From assembly GCA_019118935.1 (NCBI GenBank), contig DWXY01000005.1:1-38198 (forward strand): a stretch of DNA of 38,198 nt, in the 5' to 3' direction. This document shows, in pieces, positions 7,401 through 15,505 of this stretch; positions within the stretch are counted from its first letter, which is position 1, and the number at the start of each line of letters is the position of its first letter. A program made the position numbers and the translations under genes. Source of the DNA: Candidatus Oscillibacter pullicola. GTDB taxonomy: Bacteria > Bacillota > Clostridia > Oscillospirales > Oscillospiraceae. The notes below the pieces were generated by a model that was given only the letters and a program-made list of their open reading frames with translations, was not told where the DNA came from and did not search any database.

Positions 7401-9702
7401 CGAAGGTCTGGAACAGTTTGTGGCCGGGGAGGTCCGGGAGGCTCTGAAGGGGGCGGAGGACGCCCCCGGCGTGGCGAAGGTCCGCGTCTCCGAAAAGACC
7501 TGCGGCAGGCTGCGGGCGGCGGCCGGGCTGGCGGCCCTGGTGCTGGGCGTGAGCCTGGTGCTGGGGAGCCTGGGGCAGACGGCGGGACGCCTGGCCAGCG
7601 GGGTCGACAGCGGCTCCTTCGGCAGCGGATGGCGGAGTACAGACTGGCAGGAGACCCCGGCCTTCCGGCAGGAGGTGGCCCAGCGGCTGCGGGCCTTTCT
7701 GGCCATGGCCACCGGCAGCGACCTGGAGTGGTGGGATACCGCTTCCGGGGACACCTACGTCGTGTCCGGTGATGGCGGCGCCTGGTACGAGTGGGGATTC
7801 ACGGACACTGCCACAGAAGATATAACGACCGCGGAAGAGGAGGCGCCGGATGCCTCCTATGCAGAGGACAAGAATCTCCTCTACCGGGTCCGGGGACCGG
7901 GGGAGGACTCCTATTACAGCAATGCTCCGGCGGATATGATCCTCTCCTCCAGCTGGACCGTGCCGGAGAGCTACAACTTCCTGCTGACCTTCCAGAACGG
8001 CACCGTCACCATCACCAAGGATGGAGAGCCGGTGGACGTTTACGGCGATGGATTTTTCACAGAGGATTCCCTGTGGGATGTCCCGGGCTATGAGAACTTC
8101 ACCGCCGGAGAGGACGTGGCGGGCGTGACCGTCTACATGGCCATCCGGCAGGAGCCGGTGCCCTATCTCCAGTTGAAGAGCGATGGAGTATCCCGCTCCT
8201 ACAATGATTTCTACGGCCTGTATCAGCGCATTCGGGAGATGCAGGGGTTCTACCTGCTGCGGGCGGTGCTGTGCGCGGCCGGAGCCGTATGCCTGATTGC
8301 CGCCCATTTCCTGCGGGCGGACCGGCGGCGGGCGGAGAAAAAGCTGGCCGCCCTCACTCGCCGCGTGCCCGGGGAGATCTGGTGGCTGGCGGCGGCCCTG
8401 GCAGTCCTCTCCATGGTGTTTTTCACAGGATACAGCGGGCTCTCACCCTACGGTGGCGGGTTCTCTCCCTTTGAGCTCTGGTACTACGGCTGGATGGGGT
8501 CCTCTCTGACGGACGTTCTGCGGCTGCTGGCGCTGCTGCCCGCCAATGCCCCGGCGCTGCTGGCGCTGGTGTGGGCCCTGTGGCTGCGGCACATCACCCG
8601 GAAAAACACGCAGCCGGACCAGCGGTGGAGTCTGCTGGGGGCGCTGTCCGTTCGCGCTAAGAAATACCCCTTCCAGCGCAGTCTCAGCCGCTGGAATCGT
8701 TTGGCGCTGGTCCTGATCTGCCTGCCAGCTGCCTTCTGGCTGCTGGTACTGACCCGTATTCTGGGCATCTCCGCCTATGACGATCTCTTCTGGTTCACAT
8801 TCCTTCCGCTTCTGCTGCCAGCTGCCGTACTCTGCTGGATCCTGCGGAAAAACGCCGCCCTGGCCCGGGACATCGGCCTGCTGGCGGACCAGGTGACGGC
8901 CATCCGGGACGGGGACCTGGAGACGCCCCTGAACCTGCCGGCGGACGCGGACCTGCACCAGACGGCGGAGCAGCTGAACGACATCCAGGCGGGCCTCCAC
9001 CGGGCCCTGGCGGAGCAGACCCGCAGCGAGCGGATGAAGGTGGAGCTGATCTCCAACGTGTCCCACGACCTGAAGACGCCCCTGACCTCCGTGCTCTCCT
9101 ACGCGGAGCTGCTGCGGCAGGAGCCCCTGGAGGGCGCGGCGGCGGACTACGCCCGGATCATCGACGAGAAGGCACACCGGCTGGCGGTGATGGTCCAGGA
9201 CGTGTTCGAGGTCAGCAAGGCCGCCTCCGGCCAGCTGCCGGTCCACTTGGGCCGGCTGGATTTTGCCAAGCTCCTGCGGCAGACCCTTGCGGACCTGGAA
9301 GGGCCTATCTCCAGAAGCGGGCTGACCTTCCGGGTGGATCTGCCGGAGGCCCCGGTGATGATCACGGCTGACGGCCGGCGGCTGTACCGGGTGTTCCAGA
9401 ATCTCATCGACAACGCCCTGAAATACGCCCTGGCTGGGAGCCGGGTCTACCTCTCCTTGAAGACCGGAGCGGGCAGGGCGGAGGCCAGTCTCCGGAACAC
9501 CTCCCGAGAGGAACTGCCCGACGGCGTGGATCTGACCGCCCGGTTCGTCCGGGGCGACGCCAGCCGCACCGACGGCGGCAGCGGCCTGGGACTCTCCATC
9601 GCCAGCTCCTTCACCGAGGCCTGCGGCGGAGATTTCCACGTGGAGACGCTGGCGGACCTGTTCACCGCCGTGGTGTCCTTCCCCCTGGCGGAGGCGTCCT
9701 GA
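7369..9702 (+). CDS. Large multi-pass sensor histidine kinase
   Basis: A 777-residue kinase. A short cytoplasmic leader precedes a first membrane segment (about residues 48-65). An acidic extracytoplasmic sensor of about 220 residues follows, then roughly five further membrane segments between about 290 and 510. After these come a HAMP-like linker and the kinase core with phospho-acceptor His566 (NVSHDLKTPLTS), N box (NLIDNALKYA) and glycine box (GSGLGLSIA). The architecture matches the VanS-like kinases with an extra membrane block seen in Clostridia. The start is uncertain: TTG 7369 has AAGGTGG 9 nt upstream and overlaps the regulator by 32 nt; GTG 7420 and GTG 7471 are alternatives with poorer spacing. 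The stimulus is unknown. Confidence 0.88.
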   Translation: MDTKWNSTGPDEGLEQFVAGEVREALKGAEDAPGVAKVRVSEKTCGRLRAAAGLAALVLGVSLVLGSLGQTAGRLASGVDSGSFGSGWRSTDWQETPAFRQEVAQRLRAFLAMATGSDLEWWDTASGDTYVVSGDGGAWYEWGFTDTATEDITTAEEEAPDASYAEDKNLLYRVRGPGEDSYYSNAPADMILSSSWTVPESYNFLLTFQNGTVTITKDGEPVDVYGDGFFTEDSLWDVPGYENFTAGEDVAGVTVYMAIRQEPVPYLQLKSDGVSRSYNDFYGLYQRIREMQGFYLLRAVLCAAGAVCLIAAHFLRADRRRAEKKLAALTRRVPGEIWWLAAALAVLSMVFFTGYSGLSPYGGGFSPFELWYYGWMGSSLTDVLRLLALLPANAPALLALVWALWLRHITRKNTQPDQRWSLLGALSVRAKKYPFQRSLSRWNRLALVLICLPAAFWLLVLTRILGISAYDDLFWFTFLPLLLPAAVLCWILRKNAALARDIGLLADQVTAIRDGDLETPLNLPADADLHQTAEQLNDIQAGLHRALAEQTRSERMKVELISNVSHDLKTPLTSVLSYAELLRQEPLEGAAADYARIIDEKAHRLAVMVQDVFEVSKAASGQLPVHLGRLDFAKLLRQTLADLEGPISRSGLTFRVDLPEAPVMITADGRRLYRVFQNLIDNALKYALAGSRVYLSLKTGAGRAEASLRNTSREELPDGVDLTARFVRGDASRTDGGSGLGLSIASSFTEACGGDFHVETLADLFTAVVSFPLAEAS

Positions 9703-9714
9703 TCCCTCAAAATA

Positions 9715-9744
9715 AAAAGCCCCGTCCTTTCGGACGGGGCTTTT
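9715..9744. terminator. Bidirectional intrinsic terminator
   Basis: Perfect 13-bp stem (AAAAGCCCCGTCC, loop TTTC, GGACGGGGCTTTT) with A and T tracts on either side. It lies between the convergent kinase and spoIIP genes and can serve both strands. Confidence 0.92.
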
Positions 9745-9792
9745 GCCATCGGGCCGGGGCCGGATGGCCTGCTCTCCGCGGGGCCGCCGCTG

Positions 9793-10959
9793 TCACTTGC
9801 CCAGGTCAATGAGATAGTCCGCCATCTGCTGGGCGAATAGGCGGCCCGCCAGGGCGGCCTCCTCCGGAGAGTTGCCGGCGGCCCCCACCTCCACCAGCAT
9901 GGAGCCGGTGGTGGCGTGCTGGTTGTAGCGGGAGTTCCGCAGCAGGATCGGCCGCATCAGGGTGGGATAGCTCTGCAGGATATTGTTCTGAAGGGCCACC
10001 GCCAGTTTCAGGTTCTCCATCCAGTGCGCATGAGCCAGGCCGCTGCCGTCGCTGCCCATCACCAGGGTCATCTGGGCGGAAGTGCCCACCCCGTCGATCT
10101 CCGAGATCACCTTGTACTGGTTGCCCTCCGCGTCGCCGATGGCGTCCCGGTGGACATCCAGGATGAAGCGGATGGAGGGGTATTCCGCCAGATAGGTCTC
10201 AATGGCCGCCAGGGCGTTGTTATAGGCGTCGTTGTACGACGAGTAGTCGTACAGTGTCCGGTCGTGGAGGACGGAGATCCCGGCAGCGGTGAACACCTCC
10301 GCCATCTCGTCTCCCACTCCCACCACGTTGTAGCGGGAGTCCGTGGTGCGGTAGTTGCCGGACCAGACGATGTCCGTGCCCGGAGGCGGGGTGTAGGCCT
10401 CGCTGCCGTGGGTGTGGAGGATCAGGATCTGAGGCTCCCCATCGGTGAGCCGGGCGTCAAAGGGCTCCGACAGCTCCGTGACAGTGAGGGCGTGGTCTGT
10501 GCTGTTGGAGATGTAGGCCCGGCCGCAGACCGTATAGCCGCTGGGGTCCGTGGGCACCAGCGTCCTGGCCGGAACGCCGTTGTCCGTCTCTCCCGTGGTC
10601 TCCAGCGGCGTCTCCTCCACCGGCTCCGTGACAGTCTCCTCCCGGCCGTCCGCACCGGATTCCTCCGTCCGCTCGGTGGACCACAGCTCCGCCACAGCCG
10701 CCCGGGCGGACAGCAGCAGGGGAGACTCTCCCAAAGTCATCACTGCGGCGGGGGAGAGGTCGTCGTCCGCCCACAGGTCCCCCAGCTCCCATTTCAGCGC
10801 CGCCAGGGGAGACGCCGCCCGCAGGGCCGCCCAGGCCGCAGACGCGCTGTCGCTACCGGCGGTGACCACAACCGCCCAAAGGGTCCCGGCCGCCAGCCCG
10901 GCCGCACCCAGCCGCCGGAGCCCTCTTCTGAGCGGGCCTGGAAAAACCGGTCTCTTCAT
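9793..10959 (-). CDS. spoIIP: Stage II sporulation protein P (engulfment peptidoglycan hydrolase)
   Basis: In the family SpoIIP is an amidase/endopeptidase that acts with SpoIID and SpoIIM to thin septal peptidoglycan during engulfment. This 388-residue protein has an N-terminal membrane anchor (about 15-35), an acidic linker (about 95-130) and the catalytic domain. Visible core motifs are ILHTHGSEAY (His182, His184, Glu187), FILDVHRDAIG and LVEVGAAGNSPEEA near the C-terminus. A minus-strand sequence resembling a sigma-E promoter lies upstream (10980-11009), consistent with mother-cell expression. The gene stands alone between terminators. It is the main evidence in this window that the organism forms endospores. 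Confidence 0.93.
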   Translation of the reverse strand: MKRPVFPGPLRRGLRRLGAAGLAAGTLWAVVVTAGSDSASAAWAALRAASPLAALKWELGDLWADDDLSPAAVMTLGESPLLLSARAAVAELWSTERTEESGADGREETVTEPVEETPLETTGETDNGVPARTLVPTDPSGYTVCGRAYISNSTDHALTVTELSEPFDARLTDGEPQILILHTHGSEAYTPPPGTDIVWSGNYRTTDSRYNVVGVGDEMAEVFTAAGISVLHDRTLYDYSSYNDAYNNALAAIETYLAEYPSIRFILDVHRDAIGDAEGNQYKVISEIDGVGTSAQMTLVMGSDGSGLAHAHWMENLKLAVALQNNILQSYPTLMRPILLRNSRYNQHATTGSMLVEVGAAGNSPEEAALAGRLFAQQMADYLIDLGK

Positions 10960-10979
10960 ATCGCCTCACCTCTGGGACA

Positions 10980-11009
10980 ACCTTATGCGGCGGCGGGCGG
11001 AGATATGAC
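10980..11009 (-). promoter_or_regulatory. Candidate sigma-E type promoter of spoIIP
   Basis: On the minus strand GTCATATC (-35) and CATAAGGT (-10) are 14 nt apart and end about 20 nt before the spoIIP start. This resembles the Bacillus sigma-E consensus (GTCATATT / CATACAAT). The -35 is very good, the -10 only its CATA core. Confidence 0.5.
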
Positions 11010-11033
11010 GGCCCGGTTTTCCACAGTATCCGG

Positions 11034-11063
11034 AAAAAATGGGAGAGGGGCCCGCCCTCTCCC
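11034..11063 (-). terminator. Intrinsic terminator of the thioesterase gene
   Basis: Minus-strand stem GGGAGAGGG / CCCTCTCCC with a 5-nt loop, followed by ATTTTTT, just downstream of the thioesterase stop. Confidence 0.87.
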
Positions 11064-11072
11064 GCATCTTTC

Positions 11073-11519
11073 TTATTTCTGCTCAGCGGCCGCCTTCTGG
11101 TCCATCAGCGCCTTGTCCACACAGAAGAAGGTGAACTCCCCCGTGGCCAGCAGCCTGCCGCCCTCTCCGGTGATGTCCACAGCGGTGAGGACTGTGGACT
11201 TTCCCCGGTGCCGGACCCAGGCGGAGGCCCGCACCGTTCCCGTGGCCTGGTTGCGCAGGAAGTGGAGCGCGCTGGTCTGTGTGACGTAATACCGCCCGTC
11301 GCTGTGGGCGGCCGCGCCGGTGGCGTTGTCCGCCAGGGTGTAGATGGCGCCGCCATGGATCAGTCCGTAGGGGTTGCAGCTCTCCGGGCGGATGTCCAGC
11401 TTGAAGACCGCCCGGTCTTTTTCCACACTCTCCAGCTCGATATAGTTATGGAGCATGAAGGCGTTCTTCTTCATCCGCCTCTCCGCGCTCTCCCGGATGT
11501 GTTCCAGAGAATCTTCCAT
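11073..11519 (-). CDS. PaaI-family hotdog-fold thioesterase
   Basis: A 148-residue cytoplasmic acyl-CoA thioesterase-like protein of the PaaI group. The family hallmark is in NPYGLIHGGAIYTLADNATGAAA, where the HGG turn and the acidic residue in the following helix form the active site. Length and single hotdog domain fit the family. The physiological thioester is not predictable. I chose ATG 11519 over ATG 11543 because AAAGGAAG lies 6 nt before it. A good sigma-A promoter lies upstream (11558-11587) and a terminator downstream, so the gene is monocistronic. Confidence 0.9.
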   Translation of the reverse strand: MEDSLEHIRESAERRMKKNAFMLHNYIELESVEKDRAVFKLDIRPESCNPYGLIHGGAIYTLADNATGAAAHSDGRYYVTQTSALHFLRNQATGTVRASAWVRHRGKSTVLTAVDITGEGGRLLATGEFTFFCVDKALMDQKAAAEQK

Positions 11520-11557
11520 CGTGTGCTTCCTTTCCGTTTTCAAACAATTTTTCTTCT

Positions 11558-11587
11558 ATTTTAACGGGAGGGGGGAGAATCTGTCAA
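11558..11587 (-). promoter_or_regulatory. Sigma-A promoter of the thioesterase gene
   Basis: Minus strand: TTGACA (plus 11582-11587), 18-nt spacer, TAAAAT (plus 11558-11563), about 40 nt before the start codon. Confidence 0.75.
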
Positions 11588-11705
11588 GAACTGTGAAAGT
11601 TCTGTGCTGCCTGTCCGTGTTTGTCCGTATACGCGCAAAAAGGCCAGAGCGCCGGCCGTACAGCCGGCACCCTGGTCCGTTTTCCACATGCTGTTGAAAA
11701 TACGC

Positions 11706-11767
11706 TTACTCCAGCGTCTCCAGCTCTGCCTGCCACAGCGCAGCGCTGGCGTCGCTCGGCATCCGCC
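11706..11767 (-). repeat. Exact 62-bp copy of the nadE 3' end
   Basis: These 62 bp are identical to 11904-11965, the last 62 bp of nadE including its stop codon, in the same orientation and 198 bp downstream in the gene's sense. Read on the minus strand it again encodes ...MPSDASAALWQAELETLE and a stop, but nothing upstream of it is in frame as nadE. The 384-bp gap between the thioesterase and nadE (11520-11903) otherwise holds the thioesterase promoter, a GCCGGC inverted repeat near 11650-11667, a TTTTCCACA at 11680, and the spacer described next. Confidence 0.92.
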
Positions 11768-11903
11768 GCGTCGTCGCAAAGTCCGCCTTCCTCCGCTTCT
11801 GCCTGCGGCAAAAGCTCCGAACGCTCCCTTGCTCCTCCTTTCCCCAAAAAATCTTTGATTTTTTGGGGACCCCGATGTTCGGCGACTGGCTCCTCTCTTC
11901 CGT
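11768..11903 (-). repeat. Spacer of the nadE tail-duplication element, with 12-bp hairpin
   Basis: This 136-bp stretch separates the nadE stop codon from the second tail copy. It contains a perfect hairpin at 11842-11868 (stem CCCCAAAAAATC, loop TTT). It also contains, on the minus strand at about 11781-11823, a block related to one downstream of glyS (TTTTGCCGcAGGCAgAA, then GGAaGGCGGA). At 11881-11890 GGCGACTGGC is the inverse of 11963-11972 inside nadE, so the gene tail is bracketed by a 10-bp inverted repeat. No T-tract follows the big stem, so it is not a normal terminator. Confidence 0.75.
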
Positions 11904-13829
11904 TTACTCCAGCGTCTCCAGCTCTGCCTGCCACAGCGCAGCGCTGGCGTCGCTCGGCATCCGCCAGTCGCCGCGGGGGGAGAGCGCCGCAGAGCCCACC
12001 TTGGGGCCGTCCGGCAGGCAGCTACGCTTGAACTGCTGGGAGAAGAAGCGGCGGTAGAAGCTCTTCAGCCACTTCAGGATCACGTCCCGGGTGTAGGTCT
12101 TCCCCAGGGCATACAGCGCCAGACGGTAGATCTTCCGGGGCGGGAAGCCCCAGCGGAGCATGTAGTACAGGAAGAAGTCGTGGAGCTCGTAGGGCCCCAC
12201 CAGATCCTCCGTCCGCTGGCTGATCTCCCCCTGGACGGCGGGCAGCAGCTCCGGGGACACGGGGGTGTCCAGAATGTCCTCCAGCACGTCGTGGAGGGCC
12301 TCGTCCTTCTCCGCGTTGTCCCGGGCCAGATAGGCCACCAGATGCCGCACCAGGGTCTTGGGGATGGAGCAGTTGACCGCGTAGTTGCTCATGTGGTCGC
12401 CGTTGTAGGTGCACCAGCCCAGGGCCAGCTCGCTGAGATCCCCCGTGCCGATCACCAAGCCGCCGGTCTGGTTGGCGATGTCCATCAGCACCTGGGTCCG
12501 CTCCCGGGCCTGGCCGTTTTCAAAGGTCACGTCATGGTTCTCCATGCTCTGGCCGATGTCGGTGAAATGGCGCCGCACCGCCTGGGAGATGTCGATGATC
12601 TTCAGCGTGGCGCCCATCCGCTCCGCCAGAAGCTCCGCGTTGGACTTCGTCCGGGCGGTGGTGCCGAAGCAGGGCATGGTGACAGCCACGATGTCGCTGG
12701 CGGGCCGGTTCAGCATCCCCATGGCCAGGGCCGTGATCAGCAGGGCCAGGGTGGAGTCCAGGCCGCCGGAGAGGCCCACCACCGCCGTCTTGGCGCCGGT
12801 GTGCTCCAGCCGCTTCTTCAGGCCCAGGGAGGCGATCCGCAGGATCTCCTCACACCGCTCCGCCCGGCCGGCGGCATCCTCCGGCACGAAGGGGGAGGGG
12901 GAGACGTACCGGGTGAGCCGGGTCTCCTCCACCGGCAGAGTGAAGCTGCACCGCCAGATTTCCGGCGGCTCCTTGCCGAAGGTGAAGGTGTTGGTCCGGC
13001 GGCGGTCATGGACCAGCCGGTCCACATCGATCTCGCTGACGGTGAGCCCGGTGGCGAACCGCCGCTCCGCCAGCAGGGTGCCGTTTTCCGCGATCATGTT
13101 GTGGCCGGTAAACACCACGTCGGTGGTGGACTCTCCCTCCCCGGCGTCTGCGTACACATAGCCGCACATCAGCCGGGCGGACTGGCCCGTCACCAGGGAG
13201 CGGCGGTAATCCGCCTTGCCCACCAGCTCATTGGAGGCGGAGAGGTTCAGGATCACGGTCGCGCCCTTCCGGGCCAGCTCCACAGAGGGAGGCGCCGGGG
13301 CCCACAGGTCCTCGCAGATCTCCACGCCGATCACCAGGTTAGGCATGGTGTCGCAGGCAAAGGTCTGGTTCGTACAGAGGCTCACATGCTGGCCGCACAG
13401 CTCGATCCCGTGCTCCACGCCGCTGCCGGACGCAAACCACCGCTGCTCATAAAACTCCCCGTAATTGGGCAGATAGACCTTGGGAATCAGCCCCAAAATC
13501 TCTCCTTTTTGTATAACAGCTGCACAGTTATACAGTTTGTTGTCCCATTTGTCCCACACGGGCAGACCAAGTGCTGTCACGATGTCCAGATTCCGGGTGG
13601 CCTCCAGAATGGTCTGAAGGCCCTCCTCGGCACCCCGAAGCAGCGTGTCCTGCAGGAACAGATCTCCGCAGGTGTAGCCGGTGAGGCACAGTTCCGGAAG
13701 AGCCAGCACCTTGACGCCCTGCTTGTCCGCCTCCCGCATCAGGGTAAAAATCTGTTCCGCGTTATAGCGGCAGTCCGCCACCCGGATTTTGGGGGTGCCT
13801 GCGGCCACGGAGATAAAACCGTCTCTCAT
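11904..13829 (-). CDS. nadE: Glutamine-dependent NAD+ synthetase
   Basis: Catalyses the last step of NAD synthesis: amidation of deamido-NAD with ammonia from glutamine and ATP hydrolysis. This is the 641-residue two-domain form. The N-terminal nitrilase/glutaminase domain shows the Glu-Lys-Cys triad at about E46 (LALPELCLTG), K117 (IPKVYLPNYGEF) and C172 (GVEICEDLW). The C-terminal synthetase domain has the PP-loop SGGLDS at 354-359. ATG 13829 has CAAGGAGG about 10 nt upstream. A sigma-A promoter lies at 13870-13898. The last 62 bp are repeated downstream. Confidence 0.96.
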   Translation of the reverse strand: MRDGFISVAAGTPKIRVADCRYNAEQIFTLMREADKQGVKVLALPELCLTGYTCGDLFLQDTLLRGAEEGLQTILEATRNLDIVTALGLPVWDKWDNKLYNCAAVIQKGEILGLIPKVYLPNYGEFYEQRWFASGSGVEHGIELCGQHVSLCTNQTFACDTMPNLVIGVEICEDLWAPAPPSVELARKGATVILNLSASNELVGKADYRRSLVTGQSARLMCGYVYADAGEGESTTDVVFTGHNMIAENGTLLAERRFATGLTVSEIDVDRLVHDRRRTNTFTFGKEPPEIWRCSFTLPVEETRLTRYVSPSPFVPEDAAGRAERCEEILRIASLGLKKRLEHTGAKTAVVGLSGGLDSTLALLITALAMGMLNRPASDIVAVTMPCFGTTARTKSNAELLAERMGATLKIIDISQAVRRHFTDIGQSMENHDVTFENGQARERTQVLMDIANQTGGLVIGTGDLSELALGWCTYNGDHMSNYAVNCSIPKTLVRHLVAYLARDNAEKDEALHDVLEDILDTPVSPELLPAVQGEISQRTEDLVGPYELHDFFLYYMLRWGFPPRKIYRLALYALGKTYTRDVILKWLKSFYRRFFSQQFKRSCLPDGPKVGSAALSPRGDWRMPSDASAALWQAELETLE

Positions 13830-13869
13830 GTTGAAAAGCCTCCTTGAAGGAAAAACCTGTATGTTGGAT

Positions 13870-13898
13870 ATTCTACACCCGGCAGCCCGGATTTACAA
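13870..13898 (-). promoter_or_regulatory. Sigma-A promoter of nadE
   Basis: Minus strand: TTGTAA (plus 13893-13898), 17-nt spacer, TAGAAT (plus 13870-13875), about 40 nt before the nadE start. Confidence 0.7.
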
Positions 13899-13907
13899 GA
13901 AAGGGCC

Positions 13908-13936
13908 TTGTTTTTTTGGCGGCATTCTGATATTCT
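13908..13936 (+). promoter_or_regulatory. Candidate promoter of the TIGR00300-type gene
   Basis: TTGTTT (13908-13913), 17 nt, TATTCT (13931-13936), divergent from the nadE promoter. It would give a leader of about 145 nt before the start codon; I see no clear riboswitch in that leader. Confidence 0.45.
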
Positions 13937-14089
13937 GAATGCGATCAAACTTCCCGCGCCCTCTTGCCGGATGGGAATGCCGACGGGCCTGGAGGCTGCT
14001 CCGCAGGTATTGTGAGGAGCGGTCCCCGGGCTTTTCTTCTCTGCATCTGGCGGGACGCCGACACCATCTTTCAAAGGAGGAACGTCATC

Positions 14090-15181
14090 ATGCCGTTTCA
14101 GCTGCGCCCCTATTTTCCGCCGGACTTTTCCACACCCGCACTGGAAAACGCGCCGGACGCCGTCTTCCGCCCGGCGCCACGGGACGGCGTGGCGCCGGAG
14201 AATTTCCACGCCATGAGCATCTTTCCGGAATATTTCAAGATCGCGGGGCAGTGGCATCTGGCCCGGGAGAGCCGGATGGACTGTGTGGCCGTGTGGGACC
14301 GGGGCCGCATCGACGTCCGGGAATTCCGCCGGCTGCGGCAGGGAGAACTGGTGGCCGTCGGCCGCACAGAGCAGGGGGAGGAGGGAATCCTCGTCCACCC
14401 GGACGGCTTCCGGGAGCGGCGGGTTGCCAGAGACGTGTTCGCCTTCCGGCAGGGCCGCTCCCGGGAGACCGCCTTTTCCCGGGACTATGACGAGCTCTAT
14501 GAGCTGCTGCGCCACGAGCGGGACCACGGCAAGGTGGTCTGGGTGATGGGCCCCGCCTTCGCCTTTGACCACGACGCCCGCAACGCCTTCTCCCGGCTCA
14601 TCGCAGGCGGCTATGTCCATGCCGTGCTGGCGGGCAACGCGCTGGCTACCCATGACCTGGAGGCGGCCTACCTCAACACCGCCCTGGGGCAGAACATCTA
14701 CACGCAGGAAAGTCAGCCCAACGGGCACTACAACCACCTGGACACCATCAACCGGGTGCGGCTCCACGGGTCGATCCCCGCCTTTCTGAAAGCGGAGCAG
14801 ATCGACAGCGGCATTCTGTACACCTGCGAACAGCATGGCGTCCCGTACGTGCTGGCGGGCTCCATCCGGGACGACGGGCCTCTGCCGCCGGTGCTGGCGG
14901 ACGTCTACGCCGCCCAGGACGCCATGCGGGCAGAGATCCGCTCCGCCACCACGGTGATCTGCATGGCCACCGCCCTCCACACCATCGCCGCCGGAAACAT
15001 GACCCCCTCCTACCGGGTGCTGGCAGACGGAACGGTGCGGCAGGTGTATTTCTACTGCGTGGACATCTCGGAATTTGCCGTGAACAAGCTCAGTGACCGG
15101 GGAAGCCTCTCCGCCCGGGGCATCGTCACCAATGTGCAGGACTTCATCGTCCATCTCAGCAAGGAACTGATCCAGCCGTAA
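14090..15181 (+). CDS. TIGR00300-family (LOR/SDH domain) protein, ornithine cyclodeaminase-like
   Basis: A 363-residue cytoplasmic protein that I recognise as the LOR/SDH, TIGR00300 group. The diagnostic C-terminal half contains VHAVLAGNALATHDLEAA, a histidine-containing NHLDTINRVR, VPYVLAGSIRDDGPLPPV, TALHTIAAGN and VDISEFAVNKLSDRGS. In archaea and in cyanobacterial AgrE/ArgZ, members of this domain convert ornithine to proline with bound NAD. Whether this enzyme does the same is inference. ATG 14090 has AAAGGAGG 9 nt upstream. It is monocistronic between its own promoter and a strong terminator, with no arginine or proline gene nearby. Confidence 0.8.
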   Translation: MPFQLRPYFPPDFSTPALENAPDAVFRPAPRDGVAPENFHAMSIFPEYFKIAGQWHLARESRMDCVAVWDRGRIDVREFRRLRQGELVAVGRTEQGEEGILVHPDGFRERRVARDVFAFRQGRSRETAFSRDYDELYELLRHERDHGKVVWVMGPAFAFDHDARNAFSRLIAGGYVHAVLAGNALATHDLEAAYLNTALGQNIYTQESQPNGHYNHLDTINRVRLHGSIPAFLKAEQIDSGILYTCEQHGVPYVLAGSIRDDGPLPPVLADVYAAQDAMRAEIRSATTVICMATALHTIAAGNMTPSYRVLADGTVRQVYFYCVDISEFAVNKLSDRGSLSARGIVTNVQDFIVHLSKELIQP

Positions 15182-15184
15182 ACA

Positions 15185-15230
15185 CACAAAGGACCGCCGG
15201 GTGGCGGTCCTTTGTGCTGTGTGTGTTTTT
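15185..15230 (+). terminator. Intrinsic terminator
   Basis: Perfect 14-bp stem (CACAAAGGACCGCC / GGCGGTCCTTTGTG, 4-nt loop) four nucleotides after the TIGR00300-type gene, ending in a GTGTG-TTTTT tail. Confidence 0.9.
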
Positions 15231-15264
15231 AGGAGGGAGAAAACGCATCGGGTTTGGGAGGACC

Positions 15265-15395
15265 CTTTGCTTGATTATAAAGATATCCGAAAATTTTTTC
15301 TAAATTATGTTTTTCTTATGAACAGATTGTAAATGTTTTTTTCTGTTTCCGTAAACAGCGGAAAAATTTAGAAAAAGTTGTATTTTTTTGGAAGA
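15265..15395. other. AT-rich island in a non-coding gap
   Basis: The 15231-15653 gap begins with about 130 bp that are far richer in A+T than the rest of the window. Runs of five to seven A or T start near 15294, 15310, 15336, 15362, 15372 and 15383, partly at helical spacing, with a small CTGTTT/AAACAG hairpin at about 15344-15359. No coding potential is seen. It could be intrinsically curved DNA, a foreign remnant, or a promoter region that lost its gene. Confidence 0.5.
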
Positions 15396-15457
15396 TGGGT
15401 CTGTTTCCCTCACTTTTTCTCCCTATGAGAAGAGGGCGGGGTCTATCGGGATTTCCG

Positions 15458-15505
15458 GCCGCCGCCCGCTCATCACAGCGGTCGCCGTATGCGTTCTTCA
15501 GATGG
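15458..15505 (-). pseudogene. Diverged fragment of the rnhA 3' region
   Basis: In rnhA orientation this reads ...NAYGDRCDERAAA, matching [13 protein letters not shown] of the intact gene. At DNA level 15458-15505 aligns without gaps to 15676-15723 (offset 218 bp) with about 37 of 48 identical bases, including a 15-nt exact run. It is an isolated tail fragment with no start and no upstream rnhA sequence, and lies downstream of the intact gene's stop. Confidence 0.72.

Noticed and set aside
11584-11934. Minus-strand open frame of 116 codons over the nadE-tail repeats
   Set aside because: It lies in another frame than the nadE tail, spans the spacer and both repeat copies, and has no ribosome site or recognisable composition.
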